Positions 36,080 through 44,974 are shown, counted from the first letter of the stretch. The stretch is DNA of 64,000 nucleotides from Halobellus rufus (GCF_000739575.1 NZ_BBJO01000042.1:24418-88417); one strand, 5' to 3'. Notes: generated from the sequence alone by a model not told the origin. A program made the numbers and translations.

Positions 36080-36889
36080 ATGTCGACAAGTAATCGTTCG
36101 CTGCCGACGCCGCTACGCTCGACTCTCGGTGATAAGTGGGCTGCGGCGCTCATCAGCGGTATACTCGGTTTGGCCGCTTGGTGGTTAGTTACCGTAATTT
36201 TCCCCCGCGGACTCTTTCCCGGACCGGTAGAGACGGTGAACGCCTCGGTAGAACTGCTCGCATCGGGCATCGTCTGGACCCATATGGAGGCCACGTTCTT
36301 CCGGACGTTCCTCGGGTTCATCGGTGCGTTCTTCGTGGGTGGGGCACTCGGCGTCGCGATGGGGATCAACAACTTCGGCGAACACTTCTCGACACCGATC
36401 ATCATTATCGCCCTCTCGATCCCCGGCATCGCGTGGGCGGCGATCACCACGATCATTTTTGGGTTCGGCGTGGCTGCCCCGGTCGTCGCCACTGCCGTCA
36501 CCGTGTTCCCGTACATCTCGCTTCGAATCTGGAAGGGGGTCGAGGACATCGATCCTAACCTCATTCGGATGAGTCGGTCCTTCGATATCTCGAAGGCGCG
36601 CCTGCTCCGCCGGATGATCCTTCCCAGCATCGCGCCGGCGCTCTTCACCGCCGTCCGGTTCGGACTGGCGATCTCGTGGAAGATCGAGACGCAGGCGGAG
36701 ATATTCGCCTCGAACTCGGGCGTCGGCTACCGAGCGATCGAGGCGTTCTCGCGATATCAGTACGACACTGCGATGGCGTGGGCCGCCGTGTTCGTCGTCA
36801 TCGTCTTCCTCCTCGAGATGGCGGTTTTACGGCCTCTCGAACGGAAGGTGTTCGCCTACCGGAAAGAGGCGGACTTCGGCGTCCTCTGA
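36080..36889 (+). CDS. NitT/TauT-type ABC transporter permease (cassette 1, second permease)
   Basis: The 269-residue SsuC/TauC-type permease has the EAA-like loop SRSFDISKARLLRRMILPSI. It is divergent in sequence from the permease at 32592, so the two may form a heterodimeric channel. It is on the plus strand after the ATPase, separated by 163 bp that contain their own promoter and a small ORF. Confidence 0.92.
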   Translation: MSTSNRSLPTPLRSTLGDKWAAALISGILGLAAWWLVTVIFPRGLFPGPVETVNASVELLASGIVWTHMEATFFRTFLGFIGAFFVGGALGVAMGINNFGEHFSTPIIIIALSIPGIAWAAITTIIFGFGVAAPVVATAVTVFPYISLRIWKGVEDIDPNLIRMSRSFDISKARLLRRMILPSIAPALFTAVRFGLAISWKIETQAEIFASNSGVGYRAIEAFSRYQYDTAMAWAAVFVVIVFLLEMAVLRPLERKVFAYRKEADFGVL

Positions 36890-37011
36890 ACGCCGGCGTT
36901 CGCTTCTACTGACTTTCGCACTCGTTATCCGTCGTGCTCTCAGCCCAATCGACGGCGCTCGACCTCAGTCAGAGGGGGGTATTAAATACGTGGCCGGAGA
37001 AAACCGAAAGT

Positions 37012-37530
37012 ATGTCCGTTCTCGCAGCAACCGACGGATCGTCGGTGCCGGACCGCGTCGTTGAGGTGGCCGCCGAACTCGCAGCAGCGCACGGGGAGGA
37101 GCTAATCGTCCTGCACGTAATCCCGACAGACGTCTTCGAGGAGCAGCGGAAGTCGTCGGTCGAGAGCACCTCCGATCTCGCGCTGACCTTCGCCCCGGAG
37201 ATCACCTACCGCGAACTCGGCGATCAGACCGGAACGCCCGGCGGTAGCGACAAACGGTACTCGCTGGAACACGCCCAGCGCGACGCGGCGGGCGTCGCAG
37301 AGGACGTGACGAACGGGACCGTCGAAGACGTCGAAGCGGCCTCGTATCGGGGGCGAGTTGGTAACGTCACCGAGGAGATACTCAACGTGGCGAGCGAGGA
37401 GGACCCGCGGTACCTGGTCGTCGGCGGGCGAAGACGGACACCCGTGGGGAAGGCGATCTTCGGGAGCGTCACCCAGTCCGTCCTGCTCGAAGCCGACCGC
37501 CCAGTGGTCTCGGTGATGTCCGACGAGTGA
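37012..37530 (+). CDS. Universal stress protein (UspA family), paralogue 2
   Basis: The 172-residue protein begins SVLAATDGSSVPDRVVEVA and has the ATP-binding signature GGRRRTPVGKAIFGSVTQSV at the end. An insert of about 40 residues in the middle makes it longer than the paralogue at 3160. A TATA box TATTAAATA (36980-36988) lies about 27 nt before 37012, which decides this start over an in-frame upstream start at 36934. The role is unknown; UspA genes are common beside transporters in haloarchaea. Confidence 0.92.
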   Translation: MSVLAATDGSSVPDRVVEVAAELAAAHGEELIVLHVIPTDVFEEQRKSSVESTSDLALTFAPEITYRELGDQTGTPGGSDKRYSLEHAQRDAAGVAEDVTNGTVEDVEAASYRGRVGNVTEEILNVASEEDPRYLVVGGRRRTPVGKAIFGSVTQSVLLEADRPVVSVMSDE

Positions 37531-37600
37531 CGATACTGCGTGCGGTCGACCCGCGCCGACCGAACGATTATAGCCACCCGGCGCAAACTCCGCGTCCGAG

Positions 37601-38326
37601 ATGAACGAGACGACTGCAGTGGTGACAGGAGCGGCGACCGGAATCGGACAGGCGATCGCAGAACGTCTCGCGGCCGACGGGGCGCACGTCGTCGTCGCTG
37701 ACGTCGCGGACGGGGCTGAAACCGTCTCGCGGATCGAGGGCGCGGGCGGCAGCGCCGAGTTCCGCGAGGCCGACGTAACCGACGAATCCGCGATGCAGTC
37801 GCTTTTCGAGGGGCTCGAACTCGACGTACTGGTCAATAACGCCGCTTACTACGCGCCGCTTGTCACGGACAAGAAACGCTTCGACGAAATCACTAGCGAG
37901 GAGTGGGACACGGTGCTCGCGGTGAACACCAAAGGGACTTTCCTCGCATCGAAACACGCGCTCGACGCGTTCGACGACGGCGGGAGCATCGTCAACATCT
38001 CCTCGTCAGTTGTCACGATGGGCGTACCGGGCTTTCTGCACTACGTCGCCTCGAAGGGCGCGGTGCTCGCGATGACGCGCGCGATGGCGGCCGAAGTCGG
38101 CGATATCGGCGTTCGCGTGAACGCCGTGATGCCGGGATTCACGTGGTCTGAGGCGTCCCAGCAGGCCGGTGACGAGTACCTCGAAGAGTACGTCGACAAA
38201 CAGGACCTCGATCGCGTGGTCGAACCCGAGGACATCGCGAGCGTCGTCTCGTTTCTCGCCGGTCCCGACAGCGGCATTATGACAGGACAGGCGGTCAACG
38301 CGGACCCTGGGCTTTCGTACTACTGA
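37601..38326 (+). CDS. Short-chain dehydrogenase/reductase
   Basis: The 241-residue classical SDR has the cofactor motif TGAATGIG (residues 8-15), the NNAA motif (VLVNNAAYYAP) and the catalytic Ser/Tyr/Lys in NISSSVVTMG and YVASKGAVLA. An Asp after the second strand (VVVADVAD) suggests NAD(H). TATA-like GATTATAGC about 31 nt upstream supports the start. It lies between the two ABC cassettes; the substrate is unknown, and dehydrogenation of a cis-diol or an alcohol in aromatic catabolism is one option. Confidence 0.92.
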   Translation: MNETTAVVTGAATGIGQAIAERLAADGAHVVVADVADGAETVSRIEGAGGSAEFREADVTDESAMQSLFEGLELDVLVNNAAYYAPLVTDKKRFDEITSEEWDTVLAVNTKGTFLASKHALDAFDDGGSIVNISSSVVTMGVPGFLHYVASKGAVLAMTRAMAAEVGDIGVRVNAVMPGFTWSEASQQAGDEYLEEYVDKQDLDRVVEPEDIASVVSFLAGPDSGIMTGQAVNADPGLSYY

Positions 38327-38367
38327 CTCGGGAGACTACCGGGATCGAATTGCACTCGACATCGACT

Positions 38368-39276
38368 TCAGCTCAGAAGCGTCACACCGATCGCACCCGC
38401 GACGGCGACGAGCGCACCGACCACCAGCCGCGGGGTGATTCGTTCGAGGTTGTCGCTCACGAAGAGCACCGAGAGAAGGATGACCACGAGCGGGCTCGAC
38501 TGCACGAGCGGGACGACAAGCGACACCGGTTCTAACTCCAGCGCCCCGTAGTAGCCGAGCAGGAAGACCGTATTCGAGAGTCCCGCACCGACCAACCATG
38601 GGAGCTCGCGCGTCTCGATGCCCCGGGGATCTGGAAGCCCTCGAGTCCACCAAAGGTAGACAATAAATCCGAGGCCGGCGCTGACCGTCTTGACCGTCAG
38701 CCCCGTGAGCACCGTCGCGCCCTCAGCGAACCCCAGTTTGGCGAACGTCGGCTCGATCCCGTAAAAGAACGCGGCCGTGAAGGGAAAGGCGAGGCCAACG
38801 TACCCGCTTTCGGCGTCGCTTCGCTCGGACCGACCGTGTTCGTACGTGATTATCGCGATGCCGAGGACGATGGCGACCATCGAGAGGAAGTGGCCACCGG
38901 TGACAACCTCTCCGAGCACAACCACGGCGATGAGCGACGCGTGCAGCGGTTGGGAGGCCTTGATCGGTTCGGACCGACTGGAGCCAATTCGCTTGATACC
39001 CTCGAAGTGCATCGCTCGTCCGACCATCGTCCCCAGTAAACCTGCAGCGGAGAACGCTGCCAGAGATCTGAGAGTCAGGTCTTGGATCGGGGAGCCGAGA
39101 AGAAACGCCGCCGGCACGAGGACGAGAATATTCACTGCGAGAACGACGACGAGTGCGTCCGAAGAATCGCTGGTGATCGTCCCGTATCGGATCGACAGCG
39201 ACTGTACTGCGAGTGCGATAGCGCCGAGAACTGCCAAAAAGATACCGAGAGAAAGGACCTCACCTCCGGGAATCAT
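38368..39276 (-). CDS. EamA/DMT-superfamily transporter
   Basis: The 302-residue protein has about ten hydrophobic helices in two EamA repeats (first repeat from GIFLAVLGAIALAVQSL; second from VGLAFPFTAAFFYGIEPTF). DMT transporters export or exchange small metabolites. The start at 39276 is chosen because the preceding in-frame stretch (from 39312) is short and arginine-rich; it is not certain. It is convergent with the SDR gene. Confidence 0.88.
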   Translation of the reverse strand: MIPGGEVLSLGIFLAVLGAIALAVQSLSIRYGTITSDSSDALVVVLAVNILVLVPAAFLLGSPIQDLTLRSLAAFSAAGLLGTMVGRAMHFEGIKRIGSSRSEPIKASQPLHASLIAVVVLGEVVTGGHFLSMVAIVLGIAIITYEHGRSERSDAESGYVGLAFPFTAAFFYGIEPTFAKLGFAEGATVLTGLTVKTVSAGLGFIVYLWWTRGLPDPRGIETRELPWLVGAGLSNTVFLLGYYGALELEPVSLVVPLVQSSPLVVILLSVLFVSDNLERITPRLVVGALVAVAGAIGVTLLS

Positions 39277-39451
39277 CCCATCGCTCCTGGATCGGTACCG
39301 GGACGACCACATCTCGAAAGGTAGGGACTACCCACAGTGCTGCGATGCATCGAATCCGACGTCACCGCGTCGTAATATAATAGTTGGCATTCGGGGGCTA
39401 TCACAGGCGTCCGCGGGTAGAAACGGCCGTCGTCGAGAAGCGGTGATCGAC

Positions 39452-40213
39452 TTACCGCCACCGCATAAGACGATGTTCGGCGGCTCGTAGCCCTTCCTGT
39501 CCAACGATTATTAGGATGACGGGGATTACGATCCAACCGAGCAGGAGGTCGACTCGCTGCTGTTGGAACCAGTAGTTGACCATATAGCCGACGCCGGAGC
39601 CCGCGCCGAACACCTCGGCGATGAAAAGCACCTTCCACGAGACGACCAGTCCCCAGTACATCGAGGGAAAGAGGTACTGCAGAACCTGCGGAAGGAGGAT
39701 ATCCCGGTATCGCTGCAGACGGGTCGCGCCGAAAAAGTCGGCCATTTCCGTGATCTCCGGATCGAGCTCTTGGGTGCCTTCCCACATATTCAGAATGACG
39801 AACGGGACGCCGACGATCACGACCGTCAGCACGGGGACCCACTCGGAGATGCCGAGGGCGATGATGAGGGCGAACGCAACAGCGATCGACGGAACGGAAA
39901 GCCCGATGACGATCCACGCTCGGAGAAACGCCTCCGCCTCTTTTCGGAGCCCCATCGCCGTCCCGACGACGGTTCCGACGACCACCGAGATCACGAACCC
40001 CGCTAGCAGGCGCTGGAACGTATCGAGAATGTTGCTCTGATACGTCCCGAACTGCGGGTCGACGATGACTGTTTGCGTCGCCGTGAGAAGTTCGACGACT
40101 CCGGGGAGGACGTACGAGGGGAAAAACTGCGATCCGAGCTGCCAAGCGGCGAGTAGCACGACGGCTACGACCGCCTTCTTTTCGAGATTCCGGGCTTGAA
40201 CGTAGGAATACAT
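39452..40213 (-). CDS. NitT/TauT-type ABC transporter permease (cassette 2, first permease)
   Basis: The 253-residue SsuC/TauC-type permease has the EAA-like loop ADFFGATRLQRYRDILLPQVL. It lies 25 bp downstream of the frameshifted binding protein gene. Together with the genes at 40239, 41524 and 42329 it makes a cassette with the same mirrored order as cassette 1. Confidence 0.92.
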   Translation of the reverse strand: MYSYVQARNLEKKAVVAVVLLAAWQLGSQFFPSYVLPGVVELLTATQTVIVDPQFGTYQSNILDTFQRLLAGFVISVVVGTVVGTAMGLRKEAEAFLRAWIVIGLSVPSIAVAFALIIALGISEWVPVLTVVIVGVPFVILNMWEGTQELDPEITEMADFFGATRLQRYRDILLPQVLQYLFPSMYWGLVVSWKVLFIAEVFGAGSGVGYMVNYWFQQQRVDLLLGWIVIPVILIIVGQEGLRAAEHRLMRWR

Positions 40214-40238
40214 AGGGAGTCTAGCGTCGTTGCAGCCG

Positions 40239-41317
40239 TTACTGGGGGCTCCGGAGGACTTCGTCCTGCGATGGCGTCTCTTCGAGGAACTCGTAGCTAC
40301 TCATCAGTTCGACGAACTCCCACGTGGCGTCTCGGTAATCATCGCTTGTGGTGTCACGGAATATCTGCCCGTCGTTGGCCCACTCCTCGACCACGTCGAC
40401 CTTCGCTTGGTTGTCGATCGAGGCGGTTTCACCGTACTCATCGAGTATCGAAACGGTGTTTTCTCGCCAGTGTTCCGTCGCGCTCTGCCCGCCGCGGAGG
40501 AGCGCAGCAGCGGTTTCGGTGTTGTTCTCGTACCAATCGGAGTAGCTCCACCACGACGTGAGCGGCAGAGTGTACCCGGTCCGTTCGCGCCACATCTCGT
40601 TCAGTTGTGTCAACCGACGGTAGGTGTCGGGATCAGACTCCATCGTAATCGTGAGTCCACTCACGTTGATGACTCCGTCTATCTCCTCGTCCTGCAGGAG
40701 GCCGAGCAACGCGGGCGGAGCGGCGGTCGTCGTGCCGAAGTCCTGTCGGAGTCGAAGGCCGGACTCCTCGGCGACGACGGCCTGGAACGCTTGGACCGTC
40801 GACGAGCCCCACGACCACACGCCGATCCGCTGGCCTTCGAGATCACTGATCGACTCGTAGTCGCTCGCCGCCCGCGTATAGAGCGCGTTGATGCTCTGGA
40901 GACAACCGTCCCAGCCGAAGGTGACGAGGTCTTCGCCCTGAATGTAGTTACCCATATAGGGGATCATCGAGACCATATTGACGTCGACTTCCCCGCTGGT
41001 GAGCGACTGCACCTGTGCGCTGAACGGGGCGTAATCGACAGTCAGATCGATCCCCTCTTCCTCGAAGACGCCCGCGTCGGTCGCGGCCTCGTACATCGGG
41101 TGTGGATCGTCCCCTCTGGGAGTTGAATTCTGACGGCAGTCAGCCCGTCCCCGCTGGAGCCGGCCGTAGTCCCGTCGGAGCCCCCGCTATCGCCGCCTCC
41201 ACCACTGTCACCGCCGTCGCCACCACCGCTGTCACCGCCACTACTACAGCCCGCTAGTCCGGCAATGCCAGTAGCGCCCGATCCAACGATGAACCGTCTT
41301 CTGGTAACACGTTGCAT
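40239..41317 (-). pseudogene. NitT/TauT-type ABC substrate-binding lipoprotein (cassette 2), interrupted by a one-base frameshift near 41098-41101
   Basis: The N-terminal part has RVTRRRFIVGSG, lipobox LAGC and a Gly/Ser/Asp linker followed by LTAVRIQLPEGTIHT. It then breaks, and the protein continues one frame over at PMYEAATDAGVFEEEGID, the first helix of the SsuA-type binding domain, to the end at 40239. One missing C in ACCCGATG (expected ACCCCGATG) repairs it to about 359 residues; the span of 1079 nt is one short of a multiple of three. TATA TTTATAATG (about 41341-41349) supports the start at 41317. It should serve the permeases at 39452 and 42329. Confidence 0.87.
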
Positions 41318-41510
41318 ACGTCCGTGGAGTTTTTCGTGCATTATAAAAATACCGGGAAAATGGTGTATAATTAGTATTAGTGGTCGCCCGCGAGGCGTCG
41401 GTGGATGCTCTCCATAGTAAGATTATTAACTACCCGTTGTGTTATGAGACACGTTCACACGATTTATGCATCAAGACGATCTCTGCGGGGGATTCTCTGC
41501 ACGCATCGAT

Positions 41511-41515
41511 GGAGG
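41511..41515 (+). promoter_or_regulatory. Shine-Dalgarno GGAGG of the cassette-2 ATPase
   Basis: GGAGG lies 8 nt before the ATG at 41524 and decides between several in-frame starts (41380, 41509, 41524). Leadered, Shine-Dalgarno-led genes are the minority in haloarchaea; the cassette-1 ATPase has the same arrangement. Confidence 0.55.
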
Positions 41516-41523
41516 GTGCTTTG

Positions 41524-42327
41524 ATGGCCACTGAAGAGCGTTCGGCAAAATCGGACCACGCCGATTCGTCGACAGGAATGTTGGAACTCCGAGACATCGT
41601 CAAGCGGTTCGAGAAACCCGGACAGGGTGAGATACTCGTCCTCGACGAGGTCGATCTCGACGTCGAGGCGGGCGCGTTCGTCTCGCTGCTCGGCCCGTCG
41701 GGGTGCGGGAAGACGACGCTGATGAACGTGATATCCGGTCTGATCGAACCGGATCGCGGAACGATGCGTCGGGGAGGCAGAGACGTCTCACCGGACGACC
41801 TCTCGCTCGGATACATTTTCCAAGAGCCGCGGCTCCTCAACTGGAAAACGGTTCGAGGGAACATCGAATTCGCGCTCGAGGCACGCGACGTCCCAGAAGG
41901 GGAGTGGGACGGCCGAATCGATCGGTACCTCGATATGGTGAATCTCGGCGACGAACACGACAACTACCCGACGCGGCTCTCCGGCGGGATGAAACAGCGG
42001 GTATCGATCGCCCGCGCGCTCGCGATCGAACCCGAGATTATGCTGATGGACGAACCGTTCAGCAGCCTCGACGAGATCACCGCCCGCGACCTCCGCGAGG
42101 AGTTACTCGACATCTGGAAGCGTGAAGAGAAGACGATCGTGTTCGTCACGCACGACATCAACGAGGCGGTGTTCCTCTCCGATTACATCTATATGATGAA
42201 CACCGACGGGGAGATGTTCGCTCGACGCGAGGTGGACATCGACAGACCGCGACAGTACGACGATCCGGACATCGCGAAGCGCGAGGCCGAACTCTACAGG
42301 GAGTTCCACGAGCACGTGGTGGATTGA
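41524..42327 (+). CDS. NitT/TauT-type ABC transporter ATP-binding protein (cassette 2)
   Basis: The 267-residue ATPase has Walker A GPSGCGKTTL, Q-loop YIFQEPRLLNW, signature LSGGMKQRVSIARAL, Walker B IMLMDEPFSSLD and H-loop FVTHDINEA. The ATG at 41524 has a good Shine-Dalgarno. It is followed immediately by its permease gene (one base between stop and start), forming an operon. Confidence 0.93.
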   Translation: MATEERSAKSDHADSSTGMLELRDIVKRFEKPGQGEILVLDEVDLDVEAGAFVSLLGPSGCGKTTLMNVISGLIEPDRGTMRRGGRDVSPDDLSLGYIFQEPRLLNWKTVRGNIEFALEARDVPEGEWDGRIDRYLDMVNLGDEHDNYPTRLSGGMKQRVSIARALAIEPEIMLMDEPFSSLDEITARDLREELLDIWKREEKTIVFVTHDINEAVFLSDYIYMMNTDGEMFARREVDIDRPRQYDDPDIAKREAELYREFHEHVVD

Positions 42328-42328
42328 T

Positions 42329-43117
42329 ATGGACCGGTTGACTCGGTATCTGTACACCGTCGCATCGATCATCGCGCTGTTGGCGTTGTGGTACGTCGGC
42401 GGCGTTACCCTCCCCGAGGTGATTCCCGGGCTTCCCGAGACCTACGCCGCGCTCGTCGTCGTGCTCACCACCCCGGGACCGTACGGTAATATGTTCTACT
42501 TCCACGTCTGGAAGACCATCGAGATGCTCTTCGCGTCGCTCTTCGTCTCGATGATCGCAGGCACGGTCTTGGGCGTCGCGCTCGGCCGCAACGAAACGCT
42601 CGAAAGCACGCTCGCGACGTGGATCTACGCGTGGCTTGCGATCCCCTCGCTCGTGATCGTGTTCGTCTCGGCCATCTGGATCGGCTTCGACGCCAGCAGC
42701 GGATACTTCGCTATCCCCCTCGTGATTACGCCGTTCGTGGGGCTAAATATGTGGGAGGGTACTCGGAATCTCGACACCGACCTCGCCGAGATGGCGGAGT
42801 TCTTCGGTGCCGGACGGATCCAAACGTTCAAAGACGTCGTCGTTCCGCAACTGGCGCCGTTCCTGTTCGCCAGCTTCCGTTCCGGACTCTCCATCGGCTG
42901 GAAAATAACGCTGCTCGTCGAAGCGTTCCTGCTCACGCGCGGTGTCGGATTCATGTTTCGACGGTACTTCGATCAGTACGACCTCCCGACGATGATGAGT
43001 TGGCTCATCATTTTCGTCGTCTTTCTGATCGTCGTCGAGTACGGCGTTCTCGCACCGCTCCACGAGCGAGTGATGGAGTGGCGACCCGAGGCCGAGGGGG
43101 TGAGAGTCACAGAATGA
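42329..43117 (+). CDS. NitT/TauT-type ABC transporter permease (cassette 2, second permease)
   Basis: The 262-residue SsuC/TauC-type permease has the EAA-like loop AEFFGAGRIQTFKDVVVPQL. It resembles the permease at 39452 (shared NMWEGT-Q/R-LD and A-FFGA-R-Q segments) more than those of cassette 1. It is translationally close to the ATPase gene. The two cassette-2 permeases probably form a heterodimer. Confidence 0.92.
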   Translation: MDRLTRYLYTVASIIALLALWYVGGVTLPEVIPGLPETYAALVVVLTTPGPYGNMFYFHVWKTIEMLFASLFVSMIAGTVLGVALGRNETLESTLATWIYAWLAIPSLVIVFVSAIWIGFDASSGYFAIPLVITPFVGLNMWEGTRNLDTDLAEMAEFFGAGRIQTFKDVVVPQLAPFLFASFRSGLSIGWKITLLVEAFLLTRGVGFMFRRYFDQYDLPTMMSWLIIFVVFLIVVEYGVLAPLHERVMEWRPEAEGVRVTE

Positions 43118-43370
43118 ATCGTCTACGACCTACGGGAAGCGATAGAGCGAGAGATCACGGCAGTCGAGCTTACGAGGGCATCAGCTGACGAAGCAGCATC
43201 TACCGCCGTTTGATGTCGAGTTTCGCGTGGACCGGCTATCGATCCCATACTGCATCGGTCTGAGAGACCACTATCCTCGGAGTAGCGAAGAGCTCGATAC
43301 GGATGTACCGGTACCGACGGTCCCGCTCGATTTCCCGATTAGGTGTGTCCAGAATTCCTGAAAAGAAAAA

Positions 43371-43377
43371 TATTAAA
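43371..43377 (+). promoter_or_regulatory. TATA box of the Rieske ferredoxin gene
   Basis: TATTAAA, 22-28 nt before the ATG at 43399, preceded by an A-rich stretch. It supports a leaderless message. Confidence 0.55.
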
Positions 43378-43398
43378 CTCGGTGCACTAACTCTGCGT

Positions 43399-43722
43399 AT
43401 GGGAAAAGCTCCCGCGAATGAGTCGTCAGTACACGACGTTGCGAGCGTAGATGAGCTAGAAAATGACGACGTTTCTGTTCTGGACGTCGATGGCGAACAG
43501 ATCGCGGTTTTCGAACTGGACGGCGAGTACTTCGCGATGAGTAACGTCTGTCCGCACCAAGGGGGGCCTCTCGGTCAGGGTCGCGTCGAGAACGGTTGTG
43601 TGTACTGCCCGTGGCACGGATGGCAGTTCGATATCGAGACCGGCGAGCACGTTCAGGGTGACGATGCCGTCCCCACGTACGAAACTTTCGTCACGGACGG
43701 ACGAGTCTATGTACGGAAATGA
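43399..43722 (+). CDS. Rieske-type [2Fe-2S] ferredoxin
   Basis: The 107-residue protein is a single Rieske domain with cluster ligands Cys and His in VCPHQGG and Cys and His in YCPWHGW. It has the small size of ferredoxins that feed electrons to ring-hydroxylating dioxygenases or nitrite reductases (NirD-like). There is no oxygenase alpha subunit or reductase gene in the window, so its partner is elsewhere or different. It precedes the amidohydrolase at 43810 by 87 bp, but each has its own TATA box. Confidence 0.92.
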   Translation: MGKAPANESSVHDVASVDELENDDVSVLDVDGEQIAVFELDGEYFAMSNVCPHQGGPLGQGRVENGCVYCPWHGWQFDIETGEHVQGDDAVPTYETFVTDGRVYVRK

Positions 43723-43809
43723 AATTGTATAGTGAGGTTCGAGATGAATTTCGAGTGGTCGACCGTTTGAATCGAGACTATTAAGTTCTGGGTCTCCTTT
43801 GGCGTGTGT

Positions 43810-44874
43810 ATGGACCACACGGTCATTGATGGCGAGTGGCACAGCGGTGAGTCGGGCGCCGACATCCGGGAGTATCTGTCCGATTCGGAGTTCAAAAAGA
43901 ACGAAAAAGAGGGGTATCTTGCCGGTCCGGAAGAGTGGGGGCCAGTTCAGTGGGACGGCTGGGACCGTAGTGCTGGTGGACGCACCCAGATAAACATTCA
44001 CTCGCCGGGTATCGATGACGCAGAAGACGTAGACGCCATTCGAGAGCAGTTAGGAATCGATACCGTGGTCTTCTCACCCGGCCAGTTCCGAATGACCACA
44101 ATTCCGGCCCAAGACAAACAGGTCCCATATATGCGGGCGTTCAACGATCTCACCGTCGATCGGTTCGCCCGGGGAGATGGAACCTACTACGCGAAACTCT
44201 ACATTTTCGGTGACCATCCCGAGGAGAGTGCGGCGGAGATCGAACGGTACGGAGATGAAGACGGAATCGTTGGCGCGATGATTACCGACGTCGGCCCCAC
44301 GTTCCCGATGGGGCACAAAAGCTACGAGCCGATTTACGAGGCTGCTGAGAAACACGATCTTCCGATCATCCTCCACTCGACGACCGGAATCGTTCCCGGG
44401 TTCCCGATCGCTGGTATGCAGCCGAAAAACTTCGCAGAGTTTCACACATTGGGACACACGATACCCAAGATGTGGCACGCGAACAGCCTGATTGTACGCG
44501 GAATCGTCGAAAAATACGACGTCGACTTCGGGTTCTGGGAAGGCGGCCTCTCGTGGATACCAGCGCTGGGTGAGCGTCTCGATCGCGAGTATCTAGAACG
44601 TTCGAGCGAATTCGCCGACCTCTCTCAGTTGCCCAGCGAGTATCTTTCAGAGTTCTACTACGGAACGCAGCCTCTTCCTGAAGAAGCGACAAAAATGGTG
44701 GACGTTGTCGAATTGATCGAACGTGCGGATCTCGAAGATCAAATCGTCTATTGTTCTGACCGGCCGCATCAAGATTTCGATGCTCCAGCTGCTGTTGATA
44801 ATATTGAAAAATTATCTGACGAGCAGAAGTTGAAAATATTCGAAACTAACGCGAAAAAGCTGTTCGGAATCTAA
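43810..44874 (+). CDS. Amidohydrolase-2 family protein, paralogue C (different subfamily)
   Basis: The 354-residue TIM-barrel protein has INIHSPG near residue 60, a predicted metal His in LPIILHSTTG, the subfamily block FWEGGLSWIPALGERLD and the late Asp in YCSDRPHQDFD. It belongs to the amidohydrolase-2 branch found beside aromatic degradation genes, distinct from the genes at 28116 and 55379. The start at ATG 43810 is supported by a TATA-like CTATTAAG (43778-43785). GC content falls toward the 3' end (around 44790-44870), unlike its neighbours, which hints at transfer. It may be a decarboxylase or hydrolase; the substrate is unknown. Confidence 0.85.
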   Translation: MDHTVIDGEWHSGESGADIREYLSDSEFKKNEKEGYLAGPEEWGPVQWDGWDRSAGGRTQINIHSPGIDDAEDVDAIREQLGIDTVVFSPGQFRMTTIPAQDKQVPYMRAFNDLTVDRFARGDGTYYAKLYIFGDHPEESAAEIERYGDEDGIVGAMITDVGPTFPMGHKSYEPIYEAAEKHDLPIILHSTTGIVPGFPIAGMQPKNFAEFHTLGHTIPKMWHANSLIVRGIVEKYDVDFGFWEGGLSWIPALGERLDREYLERSSEFADLSQLPSEYLSEFYYGTQPLPEEATKMVDVVELIERADLEDQIVYCSDRPHQDFDAPAAVDNIEKLSDEQKLKIFETNAKKLFGI

Positions 44875-44955
44875 ATTCGCCCGCCTGCCGAGGAGTCGCA
44901 ACCGAATATGCGATTTTCGGTTTCGGCCTCCCCAAGGTTTCCCATCGTATTCCGA

Positions 44956-44974
44956 ATATCTATATAATAGATAT
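44956..44974. promoter_or_regulatory. AT-rich 8-bp perfect palindrome overlapping a TATA element
   Basis: ATATCTAT-ATA-ATAGATAT lies 55-75 bp upstream of the SLC13-like gene. The spacer region reads TATATAAT, so a repressor bound to the palindrome would cover the TATA box. Confidence 0.4.
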
